From contig JAJYSI010000035.1 in assembly GCA_021793635.1 (NCBI GenBank), positions 1-12,606 of the forward strand: 12,606 bases of DNA, read 5' to 3'. The notes beneath the pieces are model-generated. The model was not told where the DNA came from and did no database searches. It saw only the letters and a program-made list of their open reading frames with translations. Below are positions 6,564 through 12,606 of the stretch, one piece after another. Position numbers and translations under genes: made by a program. The stretch comes from Bacteroidota bacterium. GTDB lineage: Bacteria; Bacteroidota; Ignavibacteria; Ignavibacteriales; Ignavibacteriaceae. Positions within the stretch are counted from its first letter, which is position 1. Every line of letters begins with the position of its first letter.

Positions 6564-6593
6564 AAAAAAGAGATGAACCTACGCCCATCTCTT
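6564..6593 (-). terminator. Intrinsic terminator after the phosphofructokinase gene
   Basis: An 8-bp perfect stem AAGAGATG / CATCTCTT with a 10-nt loop, then a T-rich tract (TTTTTTATTTT, counting the stem end). It starts about 30 nt after the stop codon and precedes the promoter candidate of the tRNA transcript. Confidence 0.85.
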
Positions 6594-6622
6594 ATAATAT
6601 TGAAATTTTGCAGCTAAAAATA

Positions 6623-8005
6623 TTATGGCAGCATGCTGCCGTTTTCACCATTCATTTCTTTAACCTTAATATTAGAAACAGGTTTATGAGCATCGTTAGT
6701 TTCAACAGCCGCAAGCTTAATATTGCCCTCTTTTAAATTTTTATAAAGCAAATCATCTTCCATCAAATAGTAGAACTGATTTCTGAATTCATCCAAAGAT
6801 ATTCCGCAAGTAGCGGCATACTTAGCTAATTCATGAGGATCTTCAAAATCAGCCTGATTTAATCTAAGCATGTATCTACGAGCAATATAAAATGATTCCG
6901 AAGAAGGATCAACCATTCTAACTTTTGTTTTCTTTGTTACCGGGTCGAGAATATCCTTGAAGTACATTGGAACAAAGCGCCCATTCTGAATGGATACCAT
7001 TGCCCCGGTACCACCGCTTAAAATGAACTGAGCGGCGGCGAAACCAAGGTCTCTTGTATATTCCATATCGAAAGGAATCGGATCAGCACAGCGGAGTTCA
7101 TAACCGATATTCTTTGCAACGATCGTAGATTTGATTCCGAATTCTTTCAAACGTTCCTGAACTTTATATTTAAGAATTTCTCCGAAGTTGACTTCAGCAA
7201 GTCTGATATTATCATGAGCGTCTCTTTCAACATTAACGAGAGGTTCAAGTTCTTCGGGCTTTAAATGCTCAACCAAGCCTTCAGCAAGAATTGCAACGCC
7301 GTCTTTCCTCCCATAACTCAACCTTTTGATTATAGCTCCTACAAGAATATCAACCATGTGAGTCAGTTTGATATTCGGTCCGGGAAATTCTTCCGGAATT
7401 AAAGTAAGAGTAGCACCGGTTGCTTTGCCGATTCCTAATGCAAGATGACCGGCTTTTCTTCCCATCGAAACAACGAAATACCACCTTGAAGTTGTTTGTG
7501 CATCAACCATAAGATTTTTTACAACTTCAACACCAATATGCCTTGCCGTTTGAAAGCCGAAAGTCGGGATTCCATGAGGCAGATCCAGATCATTATCGAT
7601 TGTTTTGGGAACGTGAACAACTTTAATCCTTCCGTCAGCCATCTCATCAACTTTAAGTGCGCTGAAAGCAGTATCATCGCCGCCGATTGTAATAAGTTTG
7701 TCAACATTTAAGCGAAGAAGAGATGTAACAGTATTTTCAAGATGTCTCTTGTCTTTAGTTGGATTGTTCCTTGCAATCCCAATGTATGAACCGCCTCTAA
7801 AATGTATACGGCTTACATTGTCGATTGTTAGTTCTTTTACATGCGAAATATCGCCTTCCATTATCCATTTAAAACCGTCTCTTATGCCAATTACTTCAAC
7901 ACCTTCTAATGCAGCCCGAATAGTAGCAGCTCCAATAACACTATTGATTCCCGGTGCAGGCCCGCCTCCAACTAAAATTGCCAATTTTTTAGGCGCGATG
8001 GACAT
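6623..8005 (-). CDS. pfp: 6-phosphofructokinase, predicted pyrophosphate-dependent
   Basis: Phosphorylates fructose 6-phosphate to fructose 1,6-bisphosphate in glycolysis; the pyrophosphate-using form is reversible. The 460 residues begin with the phosphofructokinase phosphate loop GGGPAPGIN (13-21). GGDDT at 108-112 has Asp111 where ATP enzymes have Gly (E. coli Gly104), and PKTIDND at 133-139 has Lys134 where they have Gly (E. coli Gly124); this Asp/Lys pair is the accepted mark of pyrophosphate use. Asp137 is the expected catalytic base. MGRKAGHLAL (181-190) and PEEFPGPNI follow. It is longer than the 320-residue bacterial ATP enzyme, with a polar C-terminal tail of about 100 residues. AAGGAG lies 8 nt before the ATG. 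It is probably a single-gene unit, with the terminator at 6564-6593 behind it. The donor preference is inferred from residues, not measured. Confidence 0.93.
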   Translation of the reverse strand: MSIAPKKLAILVGGGPAPGINSVIGAATIRAALEGVEVIGIRDGFKWIMEGDISHVKELTIDNVSRIHFRGGSYIGIARNNPTKDKRHLENTVTSLLRLNVDKLITIGGDDTAFSALKVDEMADGRIKVVHVPKTIDNDLDLPHGIPTFGFQTARHIGVEVVKNLMVDAQTTSRWYFVVSMGRKAGHLALGIGKATGATLTLIPEEFPGPNIKLTHMVDILVGAIIKRLSYGRKDGVAILAEGLVEHLKPEELEPLVNVERDAHDNIRLAEVNFGEILKYKVQERLKEFGIKSTIVAKNIGYELRCADPIPFDMEYTRDLGFAAAQFILSGGTGAMVSIQNGRFVPMYFKDILDPVTKKTKVRMVDPSSESFYIARRYMLRLNQADFEDPHELAKYAATCGISLDEFRNQFYYLMEDDLLYKNLKEGNIKLAAVETNDAHKPVSNIKVKEMNGENGSMLP

Positions 8006-8013
8006 TGTCTCAA

Positions 8014-8124
8014 CTCCTTGGTTTATATTTTGATTTTACTGACAATATTTTTTTCAGATTACCTTCAGAAAAAATATTTTTGATTAGTTTCCAATATAAA
8101 TTGTCTAATTGCTTAATTGCCAAA
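8014..8124 (-). promoter_or_regulatory. Phosphofructokinase leader with candidate promoter
   Basis: TTTG (8124-8121) and TATATTGG (8098-8091), 22 bp apart, resemble the Bacteroidetes -33 and -7 boxes; the spacer is one base too long and the second box has one mismatch. The leader also holds an AT-only inverted repeat AATATTTTTT / AAAAAATATT (8044-8053 and 8069-8078). The Shine-Dalgarno AAGGAG is at 8019-8014. Confidence 0.3.
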
Positions 8125-8146
8125 TCGTTTTTTAATTTGATAATAT

Positions 8147-8171
8147 TTTCGCTAAAAGTATTTTAACGAAA
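8147..8171 (-). terminator. Possible terminator hairpin after the helicase gene
   Basis: An 11-bp stem (TTTCGTTAAAA / TTTTAGCGAAA with one G-U pair) and a 3-nt loop begin 22 nt after the stop codon. The following sequence, ATATTATC, is AT-rich but not a real U-run, so termination may be weak or helped by other factors. Confidence 0.5.
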
Positions 8172-8193
8172 TAACAATTTAGCAATTTAGATA

Positions 8194-10374
8194 TTACAGA
8201 ACTTTCAGCTTAGCAAATTTAAGCATTAACTGCTTTACATTGTTACCTTCAAAAACAACTGTTGCTTTTTGCTGATCACCGGCACCGACTACCTGAGTTA
8301 CCTTTCCTAATCCGAACTTCTCGTGCATTACTCTGCTGCCGGGACGAAGCGTTTTATTATCCTGATCAAAATCTTCATAATCAACCGATTCAAAGTATTC
8401 ATAATACATTTCCTTCTTGGATTTACGCATCGAAGATTTTCTGCCTATACCGCCGTTTATCTCGCTGTATGTTGAAGAATCGAGCTCATCTATAAATCTC
8501 GATCTGCTTTGATAAGCTACTTCTCCAAACCGGTATCGAGAGCGGGCGTGAGAAATATATACTTTATTTTGTGCACGGGTTACCGCAACATAAAATAATC
8601 TTCTTTCCTCTTCAACAGTTGCATCAGTGCTGAACCTGTTGGAAAGAGGAAAAATATCCTCTTCGCAGCCGGAAATAAATACAACCGGAAATTCCAATCC
8701 TTTTGACGCGTGAACAGTTAAAAAGGTAACCGTATTCTTCTCTCCTTCAAAAGAATCTACATCGGACATAAGAGAAACATCTTCAAGAAATTGTTCCAGC
8801 CTGGCTTCTTTATTTGAATTTGAGAAGTCACTAAGCGCCGAAAGCAGTTCGTTTATATTTTCCCATCGTGCTAAAGATTCCGGAGTGTTCTCTTCCTTGA
8901 ACATTCGCATAACTCCAAGCTCATCTACGAGTGCTCTGGTCAACTCTCCAACCGATAATTTATCTTTAAGATCGATATATTTATCCAATAAAACTTTAAA
9001 TCCTTTAACATTTTTCTGGATTCTTTCCTTGATATCGATAACCTCAAAAACTCTGGACATCGTCTCAAACAAGCTTAAATTAAGTTTGCGGGCAAACGCA
9101 ATCATCCTCTTTATTGTTGTTGATCCAATTCCCCGCTGAGGGAAATTCATTACACGAAGCAGACTTTCTTCATCATTAGGATTTACAATAATTCTGAGAT
9201 AAGCAATTATGTCCTTAACTTCTTTTCGTTTGTAAAATTCCAAACCGCCTATAATTGTATATGGAATTTTTTCCCGTCTAAAAATATCTTCCAGTGCCCT
9301 GGATTGTGCGTTCGTTCTATAAAGGACTGCAAAATCCTTCAAAGATAATTTTTTCTTTGAAATTTCCTGTTTGATAAACTTTGCGATCTGGAAGGCTTCG
9401 TCTTTTTCGTCTGCACATTTAACAAGAGTTACCTGGTCGCCGTCGTTGTTCTCAGTCCAGAGGGTTTTAACAATCTGACTTTTGTTATTTTTTATTATTG
9501 AATCGGCAGCCGCCAAAATGTTTTTGGTAGAACGGTAATTCTGTTCCAGCTTGAAAATTTTATGCTTTGAGAAGTCTTTCTCGAAGTCAAGCATATTGGC
9601 AAGATTTGCACCGCGGAAACTATAGATGCTTTGTGCATCATCGCCGACCACGCAAATTTTCCCATTCGTTACCAGGAGTTTCAACAGTTCATACTGAGCT
9701 TTGTTTGTATCCTGAAATTCATCGACAAGAATGTATGCAAATTTCTTTTTGTATTTCTGAAGCAGTTTTTGATTCTCATTAAATATATCTATCGGCTTCA
9801 AGAGAAGATCGTCAAAATCCATTGCGTTATTTTCAACCAGCCGCTTCTGATATTCATCATAAATATCGGCAAACTTTTCATCAATAAAAGATTTTACATG
9901 ATGTTTTCTGAATTCCTTCGGAAGAATCATGTGGTTCTTATTATTGCTGATCTTGTGCCGAATCGAGTTAGGCGTTAATCCTTCAATGTTAATTTCGAAG
10001 TTCGACAGGATATTCGAAACTAAAGAAGTTGAATCTTCAGTATCATAGATAGAAAAATTACTATTGAAGTTTAAATTCTTTGCTTCAATTCTAAGTATTT
10101 TTGCAAAAATAGAATGGAAGGTTCCCATCCAGATAGCGGACGCCTTTTGCCCGACAAGATCCTTAATCCGCTCTTTCATTTCGTTTGCCGCCTTGTTGGT
10201 AAAGGTTAAGGCAAGTATACTTTCCGGCTCATAACCAATATCGATAAGGTAGGCAACCTTATATGTTAAAACTCTTGTTTTACCCGAACCAGCCCCGGCT
10301 ACAATCATTTCGGGACCGTTGATGTACTCAACTGCTTTCCGTTGTTCACTGTTAAGAGATTTTAGGTTGATCAT
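8194..10374 (-). CDS. pcrA: ATP-dependent DNA helicase, PcrA/UvrD family
   Basis: Superfamily 1A 3'-to-5' DNA helicase for repair (nucleotide excision, mismatch) and for clearing stalled forks or RNA polymerase. From the chosen start MINLKSLNSEQRKAVEY it has 726 residues. It shows the Q motif (about 7-14), Walker A GAGSGKTR (27-34, Lys32), motif Ia ALTFTNKAANEM (55-66), motif II VDEFQDTN (217-224), motif III GDDAQSIYSFRGA (244-256), motif IV LEQNYRST, motif V TVHASKGLEFPVVFISGCE and motif VI EERRLFYVAVTRAQ. The C-terminus (GSRVMHEKFGLGKVTQVVG...) is the Tudor-like domain that binds RNA polymerase in PcrA. The frame stays open 21 codons further to a GTG, but that extension has no family match and overlaps a -7 box, so I reject it. 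No strong Shine-Dalgarno site is seen. Confidence 0.96.
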   Translation of the reverse strand: MINLKSLNSEQRKAVEYINGPEMIVAGAGSGKTRVLTYKVAYLIDIGYEPESILALTFTNKAANEMKERIKDLVGQKASAIWMGTFHSIFAKILRIEAKNLNFNSNFSIYDTEDSTSLVSNILSNFEINIEGLTPNSIRHKISNNKNHMILPKEFRKHHVKSFIDEKFADIYDEYQKRLVENNAMDFDDLLLKPIDIFNENQKLLQKYKKKFAYILVDEFQDTNKAQYELLKLLVTNGKICVVGDDAQSIYSFRGANLANMLDFEKDFSKHKIFKLEQNYRSTKNILAAADSIIKNNKSQIVKTLWTENNDGDQVTLVKCADEKDEAFQIAKFIKQEISKKKLSLKDFAVLYRTNAQSRALEDIFRREKIPYTIIGGLEFYKRKEVKDIIAYLRIIVNPNDEESLLRVMNFPQRGIGSTTIKRMIAFARKLNLSLFETMSRVFEVIDIKERIQKNVKGFKVLLDKYIDLKDKLSVGELTRALVDELGVMRMFKEENTPESLARWENINELLSALSDFSNSNKEARLEQFLEDVSLMSDVDSFEGEKNTVTFLTVHASKGLEFPVVFISGCEEDIFPLSNRFSTDATVEEERRLFYVAVTRAQNKVYISHARSRYRFGEVAYQSRSRFIDELDSSTYSEINGGIGRKSSMRKSKKEMYYEYFESVDYEDFDQDNKTLRPGSRVMHEKFGLGKVTQVVGAGDQQKATVVFEGNNVKQLMLKFAKLKVL

Positions 10375-10418
10375 AGACCCATTTTCTTGTTTCTGAAATG
10401 ATTTGATTTTTTGAAGTG

Positions 10419-10426
10419 CAAATATA
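10419..10426 (-). promoter_or_regulatory. Candidate -7 box for the helicase gene
   Basis: TATATTTG matches TAnnTTTG exactly and lies 44 bp before the chosen ATG. The expected upstream TTTG box is only TTTT at 19-21 bp. It supports the start at 10374 over a longer GTG start. Confidence 0.45.
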
Positions 10427-10437
10427 TGGAATATCAC

Positions 10438-10793
10438 CTTGAATAAAAAGGAAAGAAAAAAGTTGAATTAGTAAATCCCGCTTTACAACTATAAGTATTT
10501 ACTTAAGGATTTTATTTTACAGCCAAAATCTTGGAGAAAACTAATCTCCAGTAATGATTATCTTTTATCAAACTAAAACAGGATAAATTGATATTAAACA
10601 AGAATTAAGTCAATTTAATGTAGAGTTACCTAAATTTGTTATGACATTAAGTCAGATAATCCCGGCAATATGCAACAAAAATAAGATAAGAGCTAAATTA
10701 AATTCAATTAGAAACGAAATCAGCTCGGGAATATATTAATTGTGAATGTTAAATAATTGCAGCTAATAATTTATTCCTGTTTCAGAAATTTTT
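10438..10793. other. Gene-free region between response regulator and helicase
   Basis: Very AT-rich, with no frame of useful length on either strand. It contains a small inverted repeat TGGAGA / TCTCCA (10532-10550, 7-nt loop) without a U-run, and a short repeated TGACTTAAT motif near 10612-10655. I see no convincing terminator for the response regulator. A small RNA cannot be excluded or supported. Confidence 0.6.
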
Positions 10794-11195
10794 CTAATTA
10801 AGATATTTTCCGATTTCCTCAATCAAAGTTTCTTTCATTACCGGTTTTGGAATGAAATTATTAGCTCCGATGCTTAGAAATTTTTCTCTATCTCCTTTAA
10901 GTGCGTAAGCCGTAATAACTATTACCGGCAAATCTTTCAATTTCATGTTTAATCTTATTTCATTGAGAACGTCGATGCCGTTTAGTCTTCCGGGAAGATT
11001 AATATCAAGCAGAATAAGATCGAATTCATTATTCTTTAGAAACTGAATTCCGTCTTCAGCAGTTGCAGCAATATCAATTGAATACTTCTGCCTCAAATAT
11101 ACTTTGAAAATTAATTGGCTTTCGATATTATCTTCTACAATTAATATTTTTTTCTTTTTTGCAGAATTATCAGATTGCAAAGATGTATAATCCAT
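10794..11195 (-). CDS. Single-domain response regulator (CheY/Spo0F-like receiver)
   Basis: A 133-residue receiver domain with no output domain. Key residues are all present: acidic pocket Glu21-Asp22 in ILIVEDN, phosphorylated Asp64 in LLDINLPG, Thr95 in VITAYA and Lys117 in IPKPV. About 14 polar residues precede the domain. It should accept phosphate from a histidine kinase encoded elsewhere and act by protein contact or as a phosphorelay step; such short regulators often pair with hybrid kinases in this bacterial group. AAGGG lies about 6-7 nt before the ATG. Only 22 bp separate it from the hydroxylase gene upstream, so the two are probably one transcript. No kinase gene is in view, so the signal is unknown. 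Confidence 0.93.
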   Translation of the reverse strand: MDYTSLQSDNSAKKKKILIVEDNIESQLIFKVYLRQKYSIDIAATAEDGIQFLKNNEFDLILLDINLPGRLNGIDVLNEIRLNMKLKDLPVIVITAYALKGDREKFLSIGANNFIPKPVMKETLIEEIGKYLN

Positions 11196-11217
11196 TTAAT
11201 TCCCTTTTCAATTTTAA

Positions 11218-11874
11218 TTATTTATAAACCGGATCAGCCTGCTCACTATTTTCTTTAGTTTTAGGGAAATCGGTGCCAACAATTTTATCCCACAATGGCG
11301 TACTAACGCCATAACCTTTGTCCGGATCCAAATAGTGATGTTTCATGTGATGCTTTTTCAAAGCAAGCCAAAATTTATTATGAATATTAAAATGATGAAC
11401 AGCATAGTGTGTCATATCATAAAAGAGATATCCAATCAAGAATCCGACAAAGAAAGATGAGACATAATTTTTGCCGAGAATAGCCATGAATAAAAAGTAA
11501 AACAATACTGCAAGCGGTATACTTACAGACGGCGGCATAACAAGCCTGCGTGAGTCGCTTGGGTAATCATGATGAACGCCATGAAAAATAAAATGAATTC
11601 TTTCGCCAAATTTGGAGTTAGGTCTGTAATGAAAGATAAATCGATGCAGAGTGTATTCTGTAAAAGTCCAAACTATGATTCCCATAATAATTAACGTTAA
11701 AATGCTTAACGCTGAAATTGAATAAACATCAATAGATTTATATAAAAAAAATATAATGACTGGAGTATAAATTATTACCGGTACAGCAGGATGAACCTTA
11801 GAACAAGCTTCTAGAAAATCATTTTCGAACATCCTTACTGTAACATCTTTATTCGAAACAAAATTTTTGGGCAT
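11218..11874 (-). CDS. Fatty acid hydroxylase / sterol desaturase superfamily membrane protein, FA2H/Scs7-like
   Basis: A 218-residue integral membrane di-iron enzyme homologue. The histidine boxes are complete: HRFIFH (77-82), HGVHH (98-102), HYAVHH (156-161) and HHMKHH (175-180). Around them ...SRRLVMPPS, GYLFYDMTHY and YGVSTPLWDKIVGTDF follow the eukaryotic ceramide fatty acid 2-hydroxylase (Scs7/FA2H) pattern, but without the cytochrome b5 domain. Hydrophobic segments lie at about 30-47, 54-72, 116-134 and 138-153. The likely reaction is O2-dependent 2-hydroxylation of an acyl chain, perhaps in a sphingolipid or another amide lipid; the substrate is inferred only from the family. AAAGGG lies about 7 nt before the ATG. 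It has its own promoter candidate and is followed by a response regulator. Carotenoid hydroxylases share the fold but fit the spacing less well. Confidence 0.88.
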   Translation of the reverse strand: MPKNFVSNKDVTVRMFENDFLEACSKVHPAVPVIIYTPVIIFFLYKSIDVYSISALSILTLIIMGIIVWTFTEYTLHRFIFHYRPNSKFGERIHFIFHGVHHDYPSDSRRLVMPPSVSIPLAVLFYFLFMAILGKNYVSSFFVGFLIGYLFYDMTHYAVHHFNIHNKFWLALKKHHMKHHYLDPDKGYGVSTPLWDKIVGTDFPKTKENSEQADPVYK

Positions 11875-11900
11875 TATCTTTCCCTTTCTATTTTCTCTGG

Positions 11901-11933
11901 CAAATTTAGGATTTTTTCAACAACAAAAACAAA
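11901..11933 (-). promoter_or_regulatory. Bacteroidetes-type promoter for the hydroxylase-response regulator pair
   Basis: TTTG (11933-11930), a 21-bp spacer and TAAATTTG (11908-11901), an exact TAnnTTTG. Transcription would begin near 11894, about 20 nt before the ATG. This is the best promoter match in the window. Confidence 0.65.
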
Positions 11934-11963
11934 GGGTATGTTGTCTGTATCATATTAGTTAAA

Positions 11964-12440
11964 TTAAAACGGAGCTTTTACAACAACATACATTCTAACG
12001 CCTGGTAAAAAGCGATAATAAATTCCGCCTAAGAGGTAATATCTCAATCTTCTATGATAAACTACACGGCAGCCCTGTGGCAGTACTGAAATACGCAATC
12101 CAATGGGCGGAGTAACAACTACATAATCCCTGTCTCTCCATTCATAAAATCTGCCGTCACGGTAAAAATAGTCGCGGTCATCATATCTATATCTTCTATA
12201 TAAGCGATCATCTCGCCGAACAACATGAGCATCTCTTTCATAACGGTCGTCCCGTCTGTAATGCTCATCTCTGTCCTCATGTCTATATCTATCATCTTTT
12301 TTATACCAACCCTCATGTCTTCCGTGATCATGATGCTCTCGCTCTCCCCTATCCTGGGCATATAGATTAAGAGAAATTGAAAGAGAAATTATTATAAAAG
12401 TAAAAATCAACCGTGATCCATTTTTTCCAGTAGTTTTCAT
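11964..12440 (-). CDS. Secreted Arg/Asp/His/Tyr-rich protein with DUF6515-like C-terminus
   Basis: 158 residues. A Sec signal peptide is clear: basic start (MKTTGKNGSR), hydrophobic core (LIFTFIIISLSISLNL) and a likely cut after LYA at residue 28. Residues 30-100 are an extremely charged stretch of RD, DDRY, HED and RRY units, likely disordered, and some could bind metal through His. The C-terminal 50 residues (TPPIGLRISVLPQGCRVV...LRYYLLGGIYYRFLPG...YVVVKAPF) resemble the DUF6515 pattern of a Pro-Pro-Gly turn, LP.G and a GxYYR repeat, as far as I can recognise it without a search. The function is unknown. There is no lipobox and no Shine-Dalgarno site at normal spacing. The stop lies 89 bp before the hydroxylase gene, with no clear terminator between. 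Confidence 0.8.
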   Translation of the reverse strand: MKTTGKNGSRLIFTFIIISLSISLNLYAQDRGEREHHDHGRHEGWYKKDDRYRHEDRDEHYRRDDRYERDAHVVRRDDRLYRRYRYDDRDYFYRDGRFYEWRDRDYVVVTPPIGLRISVLPQGCRVVYHRRLRYYLLGGIYYRFLPGVRMYVVVKAPF

Positions 12441-12469
12441 ATTCAGTTCTATTATTGTTCAACAAATAT

Positions 12470-12477
12470 CAAAATTA
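12470..12477 (-). promoter_or_regulatory. Possible -7 box upstream of the secreted protein gene
   Basis: TAATTTTG matches TAnnTTTG and lies 29 bp before the ATG, but no TTTG sits 19-21 bp further up, so this is weak. The rest of 12478-12606 shows stop codons in all three minus frames and no gene. Confidence 0.3.
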
Positions 12478-12606
12478 TTTTTAATGTAGACATTCAATTA
12501 TAAACTTTCGTTTAATAAAAACAAATTTCGTAAATCACTTAGAAGAACTTAAGAAAAGACTTTCATTGTGATATGTACTTCAAAAATCATTGCTTAAAGA
12601 CTTTAT

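Noticed and set aside
7519..7707. Open frame on the minus strand inside the phosphofructokinase gene
   Set aside because: Overlaps a well-supported gene in another frame and shows no recognisable motif.
10375..10437. Extension of the helicase N-terminus by 21 residues from a GTG
   Set aside because: The added residues do not match the family, and the segment contains the best -7 box; the ATG at 10374 gives the normal PcrA/UvrD start.
12119..12361. 80-codon Met/Ile/Asp-rich frame inside the secreted protein gene
   Set aside because: Its odd composition is the frame-shifted reading of the RD/DDRY repeats of the real gene.
1..12606. A new defence, phage or biosynthetic system
   Set aside because: All larger genes belong to recognised housekeeping or common families; no nuclease, toxin, integrase or unknown multi-gene cluster is visible.

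Overview
This AT-rich window carries ordinary chromosomal genes, and every convincing gene lies on the minus strand, so transcription runs from high to low coordinates. I infer a member of the Bacteroidota / Ignavibacteriota / Chlorobi group. Several upstream regions carry the TAnnTTTG type of -7 box, one with a TTTG box 21 bp away. Other hints are a phosphofructokinase with pyrophosphate-type residues, a small secreted DUF6515-like protein and a fatty acid 2-hydroxylase homologue. The exact lineage cannot be fixed from the sequence alone.

Right-hand block (about 10.8-12.6 kb, read leftward): a secreted Arg/Asp/His/Tyr-rich protein ending in a DUF6515-like domain; then, behind a good Bacteroidetes-type promoter, a membrane fatty acid 2-hydroxylase homologue followed after 22 bp by a single-domain response regulator. 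A gene-free stretch of about 420 bp separates these from a PcrA/UvrD DNA helicase. Next comes a 6-phosphofructokinase predicted to use pyrophosphate, closed by a clear intrinsic terminator.

Central and left block (1-6.5 kb): a promoter candidate, tRNA-Leu(UAA), tRNA-Val(GAC), and then the conserved translation cluster thrS-infC-rpmI-rplT-pheS-pheT. The last gene runs off the left edge. The thrS leader holds a long imperfect hairpin and then a terminator-like hairpin with a U-run only 11 nt before the start codon, a layout that suggests readthrough or attenuation control. infC appears to start at a non-canonical AUC, which would fit the known IF3 start-codon autoregulation. pheS and pheT, usually adjacent, are separated by about 350 bp holding two diverged copies of a hairpin repeat exactly 200 bp apart; the pheS stop codon lies inside one copy.

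I found no mobile element with a transposase, no CRISPR array, no phage or defence gene and no obviously new multi-gene system. The points most worth a second look are regulatory or structural: the infC start, the thrS leader, the pheS/pheT repeats, and the hydroxylase-response regulator pair.
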